In this document: positions 9,690 to 21,589 of the stretch, piece after piece | Numbering within the stretch: the stretch's first letter is position 1 | Layout of the letters: every line of letters begins with the position of its first letter | Assembly (NCBI GenBank): GCA_030220185.1 | Contig: JASPKZ010010272.1 | Location: 3,769,501 to 3,833,500, forward strand | From: Diploptera punctata | Taxonomy: Eukaryota > Arthropoda > Insecta > Blattodea > Blaberidae | Reading direction: 5' to 3' | DNA length: 64,000 nt | Translations under genes and position numbers: made by a program | Notes under the pieces: generated by a model | What the model was told of the DNA's origin: nothing | Database searches by the model: none | What the model saw: the letters and a program-made list of their open reading frames with translations, nothing else

Positions 9690-10085
9690 TATAAATAATA
9701 ATATAGTACCTTTTTTTTATCCAAATTGTGACAAAATTTATATTGGAAAAACAACAAGAAATTTTAACACAAGATACAATGAACATTAAAAAATGTATTA
9801 ATAACAAAGAAAAATCAAGTTTTGCAAAACATATACTACAAACGGGTCATCAGTTTAACAAAATCGAAGATACCATGACAATCATACACAAACGGAGTAA
9901 CAACAACAAGATTAGCATCTTAGAAAACATGGGAATTTTAAGAGAAGCAAAGAATATAAACATTATAAATGAGAACATATCCACTGACCTAAACCCATTA
10001 TATAAATTATATGCCAACATTAGTACCAATTAGTATGCCGAAGATGAAACATGTTTTTGAAAGGCCTTCAGGATTTAATAATTTA
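9690..10085 (+). pseudogene. PLE GIY-YIG endonuclease relic, second lineage
   Basis: NCDKIYIGKTTRNFNTRYNE near 9724 is the GIY-YIG core. After a +1 frameshift, KCINNKEKSSFAKHILQTGH follows and then NKISILENMGILREAKNI. This protein is clearly different from the 30-kb and 42-kb GIY-YIG ORFs. A degenerate hammerhead-like core (CGAAGATG...TTTTGAAAGG) follows the stop near 10040. Confidence 0.72.
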
Positions 10086-10189
10086 ATGAAGTTTTTTTAA
10101 AATAAAAATCAATTCTAATTGAGGAAGATTGATAAAAAAATATACTATATTATTATTTATAACATTTTAAAAACATTCAAGTATTATAA

Positions 10190-10385
10190 ATCATATTTGA
10201 AGATAAAAATTATATGCTCAGACTGGGGCTTGAACCCAGGACCTTTGGCTTTCTAGGCCAATACTCTACCGATTGAGCTATCTGAGCAAGTTCCAATCTA
10301 AATGCAAATTTTTCTCTTATATACGCTGTTAATTCCCGCACATCAAATGCATATAATTTTTCTCTTCAATTATGATTTATCCATC
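10190..10385 (-). repeat. tRNA-tailed unit, truncated
   Basis: On the minus strand the tRNA-like sequence is 10216-10287 (box B GGGTTCAAGCCCC, loop CTAGAAA). It is bracketed by GAGAAAAAT-type blocks and followed by TTATGATTTATCCATCATTG. The module body is mostly deleted. Confidence 0.6.
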
Positions 10386-10480
10386 ATTGAGATGTATGAA
10401 ATGAATAATAAAAACATTCATGTATTACATTTTAAACATTTGTATACATGTATAGGGACAAAATAAATATGAATATGCTC

Positions 10481-10634
10481 AATTAAGTTATGTAGATAGG
10501 AAATAACACTATGAGGTTTTTTAATATTGTTGTGAACGTGACACAGCATTGAGAATGTCACAAAAGATGTGAAGAAACCCAGGGTCTGCTATGAAGTATG
10601 AGGTGAGTGAAATAATAAAAAATAAACAACAACA
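10481..10634. mobile_element. Short hairpin element, 12-bp duplication
   Basis: ATGAATATGCTC flanks it exactly at 10469-10480 and 10635-10646. It starts AATTAAGTTATGTAGATAGG with ACTATGAGGTTTTTTAATAT. It ends with AAGTATGAGGTGAGTGAAAT and ATAAACAACAAC. Relative to 12947-13818 it has lost the ORF and the left arm, so it cannot fold fully. The inner GTGACA...TGTCAC stem remains. Confidence 0.8.
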
Positions 10635-11139
10635 ATGAATATGCTCTCTTAGAAAAACTAGATTTTCTGGTTTTTTTCTGACTGCACAGTCATATAATGT
10701 TGCATCTTCTATTTTCTCATTCAATACTTTTTTTTGTTTTTTCCATGACCTATGCTCTCTTTGCTATAAAGTTTGAGCCACCAGCAAGGCTGTATTGATC
10801 TACCATTAGGTCTGACCTTACACTTTCAATGAGAGCAAATTGTTGGTGTATATCATTAACAAAAGTTGTAAAGTTAGTAGGGGTAATTTGAGCTATTGTT
10901 TCTACTGTCAATGACAGCATACATAGATTATGGGAAAACTATGAAAATGAAATTGTGTGATAGAGACAGGACAATAATGGAGAATTGTTGGTTCTCAGAG
11001 GAAGATCTATGGAATCAAAGTGACTGCTAAACTGAATATGCATCTTGAGATGCAGCACCAATGAAAACAGAGCAAAGGGAACTGCATGAACAAAATATAC
11101 AGAGATATTTTTAAAATACAATAAACTAATAAAAACCAA

Positions 11140-11700
11140 CACAAATGTAAAGATTGATGCTGGTAAAAAATCAGGAATGTATCAAATAAAATGTGCAGAT
11201 TGCGATAAGATATACATAGGGAAAACAAAAAGAAATCTAATCATTAGAACTAAAGAATGCATAAGAAATATAAAAAAAGGAAAAGTAGAAAAATATGCAG
11301 TGGCTGCTCACATTTGGTCAGAAAAACACAAAATAGATGTAAACACAAAATTAATGCTAAATTATAAACCGCACAAAAAGAGAAATGTTGGTCGCCCACA
11401 CAGAAGATGGTCTGAACAATTTTAACAATTCTAGCTTTCATGAAACCGGAACGAGCCAACAGGCTTAATCCCTGGATGATGATGATGACAAAATTATTAA
11501 AACAGTTAGAAAACAAAAATGAACTCACTATACAGAAGAACAAGGAAAGAATTATGAAATTCCTGGAGAAAGGAACCTCATTAGCAAGTTCATTGGACCA
11601 CAGGAACAGGAGTCAAGAATCACGACTGACAACCTGAGCAAAATCACTCTGTAATCGCTGAAGATGGGGCTCAGAAGCCTTGAAACTTATGTTCAACAAA
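11140..11700 (+). pseudogene. PLE GIY-YIG ORF split by a LINE fragment
   Basis: SGMYQIKCADCDKIYIGKTK at about 11174 to VAAHIWSEKHKIDVNTKL is PLE endonuclease. A 134-bp LINE tail (11354-11487) interrupts it. KLLKQLENKNELTIQKN then resumes near 11494. The 3' flank holds a hammerhead-like core: CTGAAGA 11658-11664, stem II with AGCC, GAAAC 11682-11686, GTT 11691-11693. Confidence 0.75.
11354..11487 (+). mobile_element. 5'-truncated LINE insertion with 9-bp duplication
   Basis: ACAAAATTA occurs at 11345-11353 and 11488-11496, and the PLE reading frame is continuous without the insert. The insert encodes YKPHKKRNVGRPHRRWSEQF and ends in a GGATGATGATGATG tail, the usual LINE 3' signature. Confidence 0.8.
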
Positions 11701-12209
11701 AATAACCATAAGAGGTAAAAATAAACAGACCAAATATCTTAATTATCTATGTCAATTATTTAATTTCTGTTATCACTAGACTGTCTAATGTTTATGTCCT
11801 TATCTTTGCTCTGAGGACCAGTTCTAAAATGGCGATAAACAATTTATGGACCTCAAATGTTATGTCAGCCATACAAAGAAGCTATTCTGTTGAATGGACC
11901 TGATATTTTGATATTTCACATTACATTTGAAAAATTTTAATTAGCTCTACTGTAAAATTAAGAAAACTGACTTAGTAATTTCTGTTTCTCAGTGCTTCAA
12001 TTGAGGAAAACCAGGAAAAAACTTATTCAGATTGGTCAGTAACGGGATTTGAACTTGGGATCTCTCAAATATGAGTTTCATATTCTACTCCTTGAGCCAA
12101 TTCCTTCAGTATGATCATTATTCTTGCCCTCAACTTGAAATCTACAGTTTAGAAGCTTTAAGAAATCTCATCCACATATCAGTAAGACAGTATGATGATG
12201 TTATATTCT
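11701..12209. other. Intronic sequence, no gene seen
   Basis: Only a weak reversed tRNA-like segment is visible around 12040-12110 (GGGATTTGAACTTGGGATC). Nothing else was recognised. Confidence 0.4.
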
Positions 12210-12946
12210 GAACTTTTATAGGAAAAAATAACTATGAGGTTTAATTTAAGATTTAAATTAAAATGTTTTATACCTCACCTCATATCCAATCAGTTGAGGT
12301 GCAAAAAGTGGACATCCAAATTTCAATGTAATTTTGGTTTTAAAATGAAGCTTAAGACCACTAAAGATGAAAATCAAAAATAAATTTGCGGACTATCCAG
12401 AAACAAAGCAGTAAAATAACATTTTATAAGCACTACAAAATATATATTTCACTAGTTTACTATACAAGACGTCCCCATTTCGATATAAATTTGGTATTAA
12501 AATGAAGCTTAGAATCACCAAAGATGAAAACATGAAGAAAATCTGTAGACCATCACTAAAGAAACTATGTTAGAGTAATTTAATTAGGTTAGGTTAGCTT
12601 TTAGTTTATTTTATACATATAGTATAATTTATTTGCATACTTATAATTTAATATTGTCTAAATGCCATTCTATTATTACTTTTAGAGATTAGGGTAATTG
12701 AAATAAGTTAGGTTAGCTTTTAGGTTATTATACATGTATTCTAATAAATTATATTACAAATTTCAAAGATTATGTTACAAAAATATTTATTAAATATTTT
12801 GTAAGGGCTAATTTGCCATTGTTCATTTTCGAGAAATATGTACGATAACATATTGATTAATATCGACAATCAATTCAGTTAAACCATTTTTCTTAAGAAA
12901 CTCTATGTGAGGTGATTTTTATTAAATTTCGAACTGTTTGCTATGT

Positions 12947-13818
12947 TAAGTTATGTAGATAGGAAATAACACTATGAGGTTTTTTAATATTGTTTATTTT
13001 TTATTATTTCACTCACCTCATACTTCATAATTCATAGCAAACCCTGGGTTTCTTCACATCTTTTGTGACATTCTCAATGCTGTGTCACGTTCACAACTGA
13101 AGTCCAACGGCTTTCTATCCTGCAGACTGACCTCTGCGCCATCTGGTGGCCGATTGAAGAATTTCCAAATCAGTCCTCTCTCCTTATAACCGGGTATTTC
13201 AAAATTCATAGTTGTATTTTCATTCTTGCATATGTAAATTTTCAACAAATTCAACATTAAATTAGCACCGAAAAATGATTACAGCTTAGGTAATTTAATA
13301 AAAACCAACAAAAATGAAAAGATTGAAGACTGCAAAAAATCGGGAATTTATCAAATTAATTGTAAAGATTGTGAAAAGATATACATAGGAAAAACAAAAA
13401 GGAATCTAAATACAAGATTAAAAGAACACCTCAGAAATGTTAAAAATGGAGAAACTGAAAAATCTGCAATAGCTGCACATGCCTGGTCAGAAAAACATAG
13501 AATAGAAACCAAAACAAAATTACTTAAACAATTGGAAAAACCGAAGGAACTCACAATTTGGGAAAAAATTTACATATGCAAGAATGAAAATACAACTATG
13601 AATTTTGAAATACCCGGTTATAAGGAGAGAGGACTGATTTGGAAATTCTTCAATCGGCCACCAGATGGCGCAGAGGTCAGTCTGCAGGATAGAAAGCCGT
13701 TGGACTTCAGTTGTGAACGTGACACAGCATTGAGAATGTCACAAAAGATGTGAAGAAACCCAGGGTTTGCTATGAATTATGAAGTATGAGGTGAGTGAAA
13801 TAATAAAAAAATAAACAA
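12947..13818. mobile_element. PLE hairpin element, 12-bp duplication
   Basis: TGTTTGCTATGT flanks it at 12935-12946 and 13819-13830. The left terminal module begins TAAGTTATGTAGATAGGAAA. Inverted arms of about 245 bp (13005-13240 and 13560-13795) enclose a GIY-YIG fragment. Both arms encode the same 67-residue C-terminal peptide, once on each strand. The stem GTGACA/TGTCAC lies in each arm near 13085 and 13720. Confidence 0.82.
13262..13753 (+). pseudogene. PLE GIY-YIG endonuclease fragment
   Basis: The forward reading gives SGIYQINCKDCEKIYIGKTK, NTRLKEHLRNVKNGETEKSA and LTIWEKIYICKNENTTMNFE, ending in GLIWKFFNRPPDGAEVSLQ. The GIY-YIG, R and E residues of the nuclease fold are visible, but no start codon or RT domain is present and the frame is broken near 13530. 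Nearly the same sequence recurs at 50337-50890. Confidence 0.75.
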
Positions 13819-14636
13819 TGTTTGCTATGTACTTTTGGAAATATAACAATGCACTTTTATTACAATAAAATATTTATTCAAATATCTTCACATCTCTATT
13901 AAAGAAAACATCTTTTCACCCTGGACTAAAATCTGAATATCGAATCTGACGTCACGACCACAATGGCAGCCACTTCCTCCAGTTAAGATAGGAAATAGTG
14001 CTTCATAAATTGTTATTTTCCAGCTTTGTTTCTGGATGGTTTGCAATATTTTTCATGTTTTCATCTTCGATGTTCCTAAGCTTCATTTTAAATAATATTT
14101 AATTTTAAAACCAAAATTATCTCGAAATTCGGATGTCCACTTTTTGCGCCATACCCATCTAATTAGAAGACTGGATATGAGGTGAGGTATGAAACATTTT
14201 AATTTAAATCTTGCTATTTTTTTTAATCATAGTAATGGAGTAGCCAAATACTGCAAAAAAAAGCCGTACTTGCCATTTGCCAATATTGAAAGCAGATGCG
14301 CAAATAGTCTATGGCAAACTTGCCGCTTATCTTTTGAAGTATTCACATACAAGGAACATTTTATCACAAACCTAATTTGAAGTTCCAGTTCAAACATTCA
14401 AAAACTAGTTTTTTCAAATTATGTCAACAAAACAAGTTTTGAAATATGTGAAACAGAGCAATTATCCACACTACAAAGACTAAGAAAGATATGGATACAA
14501 ATGACATAACTCATATTTGCCATTTTGTATCCATATTAAGATAATGGAGACTTAATTTCTCATATCTTCGCAATATAATCTGTGTCATTTTTAAATAATG
14601 TTACTAAAATATGAATTGATTTTTATATTAAAATAC

Positions 14637-14842
14637 CTTTGCCTTTTTTCTGACTAAGAGTTGCTTCAAGTTCAAACATCCATTGACACACAGCAGCATG
14701 ATGTATTGTAGAAAACTCTGGGAAATAAGCTGCCATCATCTCACAGAATCCTTCCACGTCAAATGCTTCCTCAACACTTGCTTCAGTGCCAAGATCTTCC
14801 AAAATACTAACCACATAACTGAGAACTATTTCATCAATTGAA
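14637..14842 (-). CDS. CUEDC2: CUEDC2 homologue, N-terminal exon 2
   Basis: A 206-nt exon with acceptor TTTTATTGCAG (enters in phase 2, completing a serine codon with the previous AG) and donor GTATTT (leaves in phase 1). It encodes SSIDEIVLSYVVSILEDLGT, then EEAFDVEGFCEMMAAYFPEF, then AVCQWMFELEATLSQKKGK. LDE...SYV...LEDLG and FD.E.F.EMM.AY.P.F are the most conserved N-terminal motifs of CUEDC2 proteins. The donor is non-optimal (GTATTT) but gives perfect phasing to 9608. Confidence 0.9.
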
Positions 14843-15480
14843 CTGCAATAAAATTATGTAAAATTTGGTACCAAATACAACAAATTATTTTATTTACTAT
14901 TATTACTAAACTGCACAATTAGTTCATAGTTTCCAATAAAAAAAAAGAGTAAAATCCGTAATCATGTAAAATAAAACAAGCAGAAACAAAAGCCGTATCA
15001 ATAATTATGCAGAAACATTGTATGAATGATGAAATAATACAGGAAACATAAATAAACCACATCTTATATTTAAATTAATATTGGGAAATAAACATTATGA
15101 GGTTATATCATTAATAGTGAGTGGAGAACATCTTTCTTGTTCATTTGAACTTGGTTCCTTTAGAAAAAAAGTAATTCCTCTTTTTGCTATTAGATGTCTA
15201 TTTCTCCTTCTTTTCTCTTTATTCTATTTTCTATTCCACTTCTATCTCAATTATATTTAACCATACAATTCTACACAATGGATTTCAGTGTGATTTGAAC
15301 CTACACAATAAAATATATATGTAGTCAATATGCCCATTTCACCAATTAATGTTTTAAAATGGTCAACAAGTTTCTACAGCCAAGCTGTCATTCTCAAGAC
15401 CAGATATTGACTCATATTGACTACATATATATTTTAATATTATATCACCAAGAAGATCACTTGTGTATTAACTACACAAT
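14843..15480. other. Intron; lone hairpin-element end
   Basis: At 15082-15130 a solitary terminal module occurs (GGGAAATAAACATTATGAGG, then GAGTGGAGAACAT), like the ends of the elements at 48240-48740. An inverted pair built on TGTAGTCAATATG (15321) and CATATTGACTACA (15413) brackets about 100 bp. No coding sequence. Confidence 0.5.
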
Positions 15481-15790
15481 AAAGTAAAGTAAAGTAAAGT
15501 GATCCCACAACAGGCCCGGAGGCCCTTGGGGTAGTAGGAGGTTAAGGCTCCCACTTTTTCTAGACAATCGGCACTTTATGTCAGCCGGGTTGTCAGCCCT
15601 GCATGACAGCCGCCTTTACTCCCAGAACAAGCGTCTGGTACTCATTTCCATTAGAGGCAGAGTCTACCCCAGGGCCACGGTGCCGCCAGAGGGTTTGGGT
15701 CAGTTCAAAAATCTGACCCCAACGGGACTTGAACCCTCGACCCTCCGGCTTGTAGCTCAGTGCCTTAACCACTACGCTACGGCGTGTCCC
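15481..15790 (-). repeat. SINE family B, full-length copy
   Basis: The same arrangement as 6521-6829, including the AAAGT-repeat tail (four units at 15479-15500) and the tRNA-like head at the high end (GTAGCGTAGTGGTTAAGGCA on the minus strand). Confidence 0.75.
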
Positions 15791-15959
15791 GAACCTACAC
15801 AATATTGAAGATAATGTAAGTTGGGCTCAACTGCACTTCTACTAGCGCTTGATTTTCTGTTATATTGTTGTAAACTATAGCTCTTCTTCTGTATTTACTA
15901 ACATTATTTAGTATTTTAAACTTTTCCAAACAATTTTTATAACATCTTCTTCTTCTTCC

Positions 15960-18330
15960 TTCCAAGTATTAGGCCAAGGCCTGTTACGATCCTATAGAAA
16001 ATTTTCCCTCCAGCGTTTCATAGGACGGCCCAGTGATCTTCGTCCTCTTGGTAATATAATTATAAACAACTTTGGGGATCCGATTTGAACTCATTCTTTC
16101 AAGATGGTGTTTCCAATTTAGTTGGTACTGTTTAATATATTCCAAAATTGGCGTAGTCTTCAATTCTTTTAAGATATCGGTGTTCCTTTTCCGATCCCAT
16201 CTGGTGTAATCTGCTGTTCTGCGCATGAATCTCATTTCACAAGCCGTTATTCTGCTTTCATGTTGTTTTTTTAGTGTCCATGCTTCACTACCATAGGTCA
16301 ACACTGGTCTAGCCAAAGTGTTATATAAACGTAATCTGGTGTTTTTTTTTGTACAAGGGATGGTTTCATAACTTGATTAATAATTCCTAAACTTTTATTA
16401 TAACTAGTAACTTTTTCAGGGATATCCTTTTCATCCCAGATAGAGAGAAATATCCAAGATATTTAAATTGATTAGATCTCTCTAAAATTTTATTCTGGAG
16501 ACAGATTTTACTTTGTATGGGGTCCTTCCCATGAAATGCCATAATTTTAGTTTTGTTAATTGATATTTCCATATTAAATTTGGCACCTATTTTTTGTAAA
16601 TTATAAATTGATCGTTGCAAATCATTTTTGGAAAGTGCCAGAAGAGCTAAATCGTCTGCAAAAAGAATAGCATCGAGTTTGAGGTTCCTATTGATGGGTA
16701 TATATCCTCGTTGTGTTTTCCTCCATTCATATATTAATTTATTCATGTATATAATGAAAAGCACCGGTGAAAGTCCACATCCCTGTCTTACTCCAGTGTT
16801 GATCTTTTCCCAAGAAGATAATTTGCCATCTTGTTTAACAGAGATTTCGTTATCTTTTTAGATGTTGAAGATATTAGTAATATATTGTTGTGGAATGTTA
16901 TCATAAGCTAAAATTTGTAGTAATATACTTCTGTCTACTTTGTCAAAAGCCTTTATGAAGTCAACGAAGGCGATATGAGTTTCTATATTGAATTCCTTGT
17001 GCTTTTCTAATAGTAGTTTTAGAGTAAAGAATCCATCTGTACAAGATCTACCCTTTCTGAATCCATTCTGCTCTTCTCCAATTATATTTTCATAAATTTT
17101 CCTCAATTTATTCTTAACTATATTAGTATAAATTTTATATCCAGAGTTTAACAAGCTAATTCCACGATAGTTATCTTTGATTTGGCGACTTCCTTTTTTG
17201 AAGATTGGTATTACAATGGATTTGTTCCAGCTTTGTGGTGGTTCTTGTCCTTCCCATATCATATTAAAGAGAATAAGAAATCTGTCTAAAAAATTTGTAG
17301 TTGAAAATTTAAATAATCTTGATTAATGTGGTCTTCTCCGGGAGCTTTGTTACTTTTTTAATGATTTAACAACATCAGTTAATTCATCTATAGAAATTTG
17401 TTCCAAAGCAGTGTTATTAGAGATTGGTATTTGTAATAAATCATCCTTTTGTGTCCATAAATGATGAAAGTAGTTAAGCCAAGATTCTTTAGATATACAA
17501 TTTAAATGTGCATTTTCTCTTGAATCATTATTTAAAATTTTTAAAACTTTCCGCTGTGGTCTCGAGGTAGCGTGCTGCCTTGTCACGCAGCGGGCCCGGG
17601 TTCGATCCCCGGTCGGGGCAGTTTTTCTAGGTGAGGTTTTTATCGGGGTTTTTCCTCACCTGTGAGACAAATGTCAGGAAAACTCTAAGGCCCAAACGGT
17701 CCCCGAAATCATGTGGCCATCATCATCATCCTTATCATTATCATCATCATCATCCTTCACCGGTGTGGAAAGCAACGGGAAGCTACCACACCTACAATTC
17801 CCTAGTAGAGCTGCAAACATAGCATGAAAATGCTATGATTGCAGTGAAGGACCTGCCTTCGGGCAGAATTACTATGGATGGATATATTTTTGGTTGGGGC
17901 CTAGTGATATAATTTTCCAAAAATGAGACAAACTGTTCCCAGCTTTGTCTATGTTTTTTGCAAACTTCAATTTTAGCTATGGCTCTCTTCCTATGATACT
18001 CTACTTTATCTTCATCTTTTTTTGTAGACAGAAATTTTTTGTATGCTTCACGTTTATCATCAATTACTTTTTTGATGTTTTCATCCCATATCCGTAGTCC
18101 TTTTTTTCAATTCCATTTAGTTTTGATACCCAGGCTTTCATTTGCTGCTTGTATCAAAATACTTTGTAGAGCAAGCCATTCTTCTTCAATATTTTCGCCA
18201 ACCGGTGTTTCTTGAACTAGACGATCTAATCTGCATTTGTATAGCCAGGTAATAGTGGGATCTCGGAAAAGACTTACTTTATAAGTATAGTCCACGTTTT
18301 CAAATTTTACATTATTAATTTTTTTTTATA
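15960..18330 (-). pseudogene. LINE, about 2 kb of RT region, interrupted by a SINE
   Basis: Reading on the minus strand: EEEWLALQSILIQAANESLG near 18200; then, after the family A SINE, KVLKILNNDSRENAHLNCIS; then WNKSIVIPIFKKGSRQIKDN (RT palm start), RGISLLNSGYKIY, NGFRKGRSCTDG, FVDFIKAFDKVDRSIL, GVRQGCGLSPVLF, ILFADDLALLA (catalytic FADD), FKYLGYFSLSG, VLTYGSEAWTLKK and ADYTRWDRKRN. Stops and frameshifts occur near 16340, 16430, 16860 and 17290. This is the longest RT domain in the window. Confidence 0.85.
17551..17884 (+). repeat. SINE family A inserted in the LINE
   Basis: The tRNA-like head CCGCTGTGGTCTCGAGGTAG has box B GGTTCGATCCC, followed by GTGAGGTTTTTATCGGGG, a CATCATC microsatellite and TGCTATGATTGCAGTGAAGG. 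LINE coding sequence continues on both sides (ITRPQ on one side, KVLKIL on the other). Confidence 0.8.
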
Positions 18331-19698
18331 ACATTATTAGACAATTTTCAAGTATTTATTTAAATATGGAAATCACAATATTATGACACTGTTAGACAAT
18401 ATTGTGATGCTAACTGCTATTTTCTCCACAGAATATATTACTTAGTCTATGATTTTTCTATCGCTGTTTTGGGTTATCGCTGGTTGGATCAGCATTAGGG
18501 AGTGATAAGTAAGTGTACACCCATTTTTAATAAACGGTTGGTAATTTTAGTATTATTATATATTTTTTTAACATAGATTTGGGGATTTATAGCAAAGATT
18601 GGTCATTTAAATTTCATAGCGACGGATAGCAATCGAGGATGATAATCAATATGTGGTTCTATTGTGGGTTATCACTGGCTCTATAAACTCTGGCGCATGT
18701 GCACTGTTGTTCTATAGGACTTTGAAAATATTTCACGGTAGTTTTAAGTTCAGTTTCTCCGTAAGTTGGTTTTGCACACTGTTTACAATTAGGACAGAAA
18801 AAAAAAATTCTGTAATGCACTGGATTTTAATAAGATAAACTACATTTCGGAAGTGACATCTCACCCACCTCATACCTAATGCAAAAATGAGTATAGGTGG
18901 ACTCCTGACATAGAATAGCCAATGGCTCAACTATAGATTAATTTCCCCTTGATTTTTCACATTAAATTCTTGTAATTCTGTTACTCTGTCTTTACTAACA
19001 TTTCACACCATTTTAAATGTTTTACAGCGATACTTATAACATTTTTTCACAATTATTAAATATTTATTTACATATGCAATGATTTCTTCAAAGTTCTACA
19101 CAACTGCAATGCACATGCGTGAGATGCACGAATGCTTAATTTAACTTCTACAAGATGTCGGTAAAATTGCTGTTACCAACAATCGCAAATAATTCCACAC
19201 CATATTTCAATAAATTAACTTGATTTTGTTAGGTTAGTGTACATTTCAATAAATAATACTGGTATGCATGTAATTTATTTTGTTAGGTTAGGAAAGGAGA
19301 AGTTAGTGTGCATCTATTTCTAATAAATGTTTTGGAATTTTACAGCTACATTGTTCCATCTAGCAACAACTCAATAAACTTTTTGTAGGACTCATAGATA
19401 TGTGGTTTCACCTTAGCATCAACTCTATAAACGTTTGCACATGCATACTGTTATTCTGTAGGGTGGAAATCAAACTACAGTTTTTCTCTTTTAAATTTTT
19501 GGTTGGTTTAGCATGGAATGGTCCTTAGGTTTGACCTGCAGACTTTGGACCCACAGGGAAAACTAAACTGCTACACCACTGGGAATCTGATTACATACTT
19601 ATTTTTAATACAATTAAGATGCCTGAGTACAGGATTTTCTCCAACAAATTAATCACACTTACCTATTCTAACCTAATTAACTTAGGACAAATACTTAC
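18331..19698. other. Intron, no gene seen
   Basis: AT-rich single-copy-looking DNA with some short internal similarity (TCTATAAACTCTGGCGCATGTG at 18680 versus TCTATAAACGTTTGCACATGC at 19428). A diverged repeat is likely. No ORF of note. Confidence 0.4.
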
Positions 19699-19804
19699 CT
19701 AAGTTGAGCACTAGGAATGTGTTTTCGTACAAATTTGAAAAGTGATTCTTTTACAAGATCTTCCTGCTCTGCAATTGTTGACCGGTTCATTATCCGAGGT
19801 CCAA
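19699..19804 (-). CDS. CUEDC2: CUEDC2 homologue, start-codon exon
   Basis: The acceptor TTTTGCGCAG at the high end and the donor GTAAGT at the low end bound 106 nt. The ATG at 19788-19790 gives MNRSTIAEQEDLVKESLFKF then VRKHIPSAQL, ending two bases into a codon completed by the exon at 14842. The start is chosen because vertebrate CUEDC2 also begins shortly before this amphipathic helix. The frame is open a few codons upstream (GPRI), so an upstream coding exon cannot be fully excluded. Confidence 0.82.
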
Positions 19805-21540
19805 CTGCGCAAAAATTGAATTGTTGAAAATACACAAAACAATAATCAGGTGTCAAGAGTATTCAAAACAGCAGGCCTACAATATTCATAGAATTGAAGA
19901 TTGGTCAATGTTTCCCAGTCTGATTTATTTTTTTCATCCTTATATATTTAAATTAATACGAATAGAACTTACGATCGAAATATTGAACCAAATATTTAAA
20001 ATAATCTTACCAATTGGGGTTATATCTTGTCAGTGAACTAGTTTTCCTGCTCGTGGAACTAAATCTAACGATTGGAGCAAACTACGACTAAAATTAGTAT
20101 TATTTGAATGCTACTGTAATCTGCCTAAAGTTATGATATATTTTTTTCTTAAAAACACGCAAATATTCATATAAATTTACCAATAAATTGTAAACAACTC
20201 GAACTGCAGTTGACAGTAGATTGCGACGACATCTGTAAGCAATATCCCGAGTTATCCTCCATATTCTACTTCAATCAATAATAATACGAACATTAGTTTT
20301 CTGGGTATTTCTAAATAATTAAATGCGGATAATTCAGTTGTTCTAAATCAAAATGAATGGATCGTACCCATAATGTTAATAAAACGTGTTTCCTTAACTA
20401 ACGTTAGTGAAATTCCTAGATATGCGAGTTCTTTAAAATCTTGCCCTGGATGTGGACCCAGCCTGGGGTTGGGCTCGGGGCCCCGGATAAGTCCCTAGTG
20501 CATTATTGGTCTACATCTAAAAGCAACCGTGATGTTAGATATTACAAAAAATCAAAAGAAAATGTACGATAAAAATTGCATTACCTTTTGGTCTGTTATT
20601 TTTTACGAACTTATCACATTAAAATCTTAAAACTATATATGAACTAGCATCCCAAATTACGGAGAATGAGATGGGAATTCCTGTTCAAAAGTTAAGTTCT
20701 AGCGAATTCTAAGAGAATGTAGCTGTTGAGGTTGTACTCATAATAAAATATTTTTTAAAAATATTTATCGACTCTCCTTTTACTCCACTAAGTTACTGTC
20801 AACGCTCTTATTGGTTGCAATTTTTTTCGCAACTAAACTCGGGATATAACAATTACTATAAAATCTAGTTCATTAACGATCGAAATCAGACTATTAGTAG
20901 TGGGTGTTAACCTGATCTGAATACTTGAAAATCGCTATATCGGCAGTAATTTTAGTTTTTTTTTCAAAACGAAACACGGTTTACACCATTGAAATAAAAT
21001 GAAAAAATATATTATTCTAATCAATGAAAATGCGCTATTAAGAATGGAGATTTGGAAAGCCGAAATTTAAAATCAGTTCCAGCAGCCACCAATTTGTTCT
21101 CGATGAAACTTAGCATGTAACATTTTAATCAACCACTAACAAGTAAATGCGTCAGAGATAAGTGATTTGAATTGTGCGTTCTTGGCAGTAGAGACATCAC
21201 CTCCCAATTCCTGAAATTCAATCTGTAATTTCCCTGCTTTATAACTTTGTAATAAACTTCATATATTTGACTTGTTTCACTTATAGAGCATTCGGTTTTA
21301 CTTTACCATTCAAGGTCATGTAGTGAAAGACAGAAAAAAAGATATACATTTATAACAATGCTGGCATTCATTTAACTGTCAAACCAGCTCTGGACTTACA
21401 TGGTTACTGTAATGACTTGTAGAATGGATGCATTTTGCACGCACCAGCAACAGTAGCAGAAAGCACATGGTGAAAGTTGACAAAGGGAACAGCTACTAAA
21501 AGAAACAATCCCCTCTAAATAGTTGTGGGAATGAGAACTA
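19805..21540. promoter_or_regulatory. Upstream region of CUEDC2, promoter not resolved
   Basis: A 5' untranslated exon is needed above 19804. A candidate donor GTAAGT (ATC/GTAAGT on the minus strand) is at 19967-19972, so a UTR exon could end at 19973. No TATA box or initiator could be assigned. The region is less repetitive than its surroundings, and 20440-20490 is locally GC-rich. Confidence 0.25.
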
Positions 21541-21589
21541 CATGACCTTGAGCAGTAAAGTAAGATTAAATCCTTATAGTTTACACAGC

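Larger units (their letters stand above)
12210..14215. mobile_element. Older hairpin element hosting a younger one
   Basis: The ends are inverted: AACTATGAGGTTTAATTTAA and ATACCTCACCTCATATCCA near 12230-12290 face GGATATGAGGTGAGGTATGA near 14170-14195. A second inverted block pairs AAAGTGGACATCC near 12305 with GGATGTCCACTTTTTGC near 14130. CUEDC2 exon 14637-14842 lies just beyond. The younger element 12947-13818 sits inside. Confidence 0.6.

Noticed and set aside
20440..20490. GC-rich patch as a CpG-island promoter
   Set aside because: Too short and without recognisable initiator; only weakly placed relative to CUEDC2.
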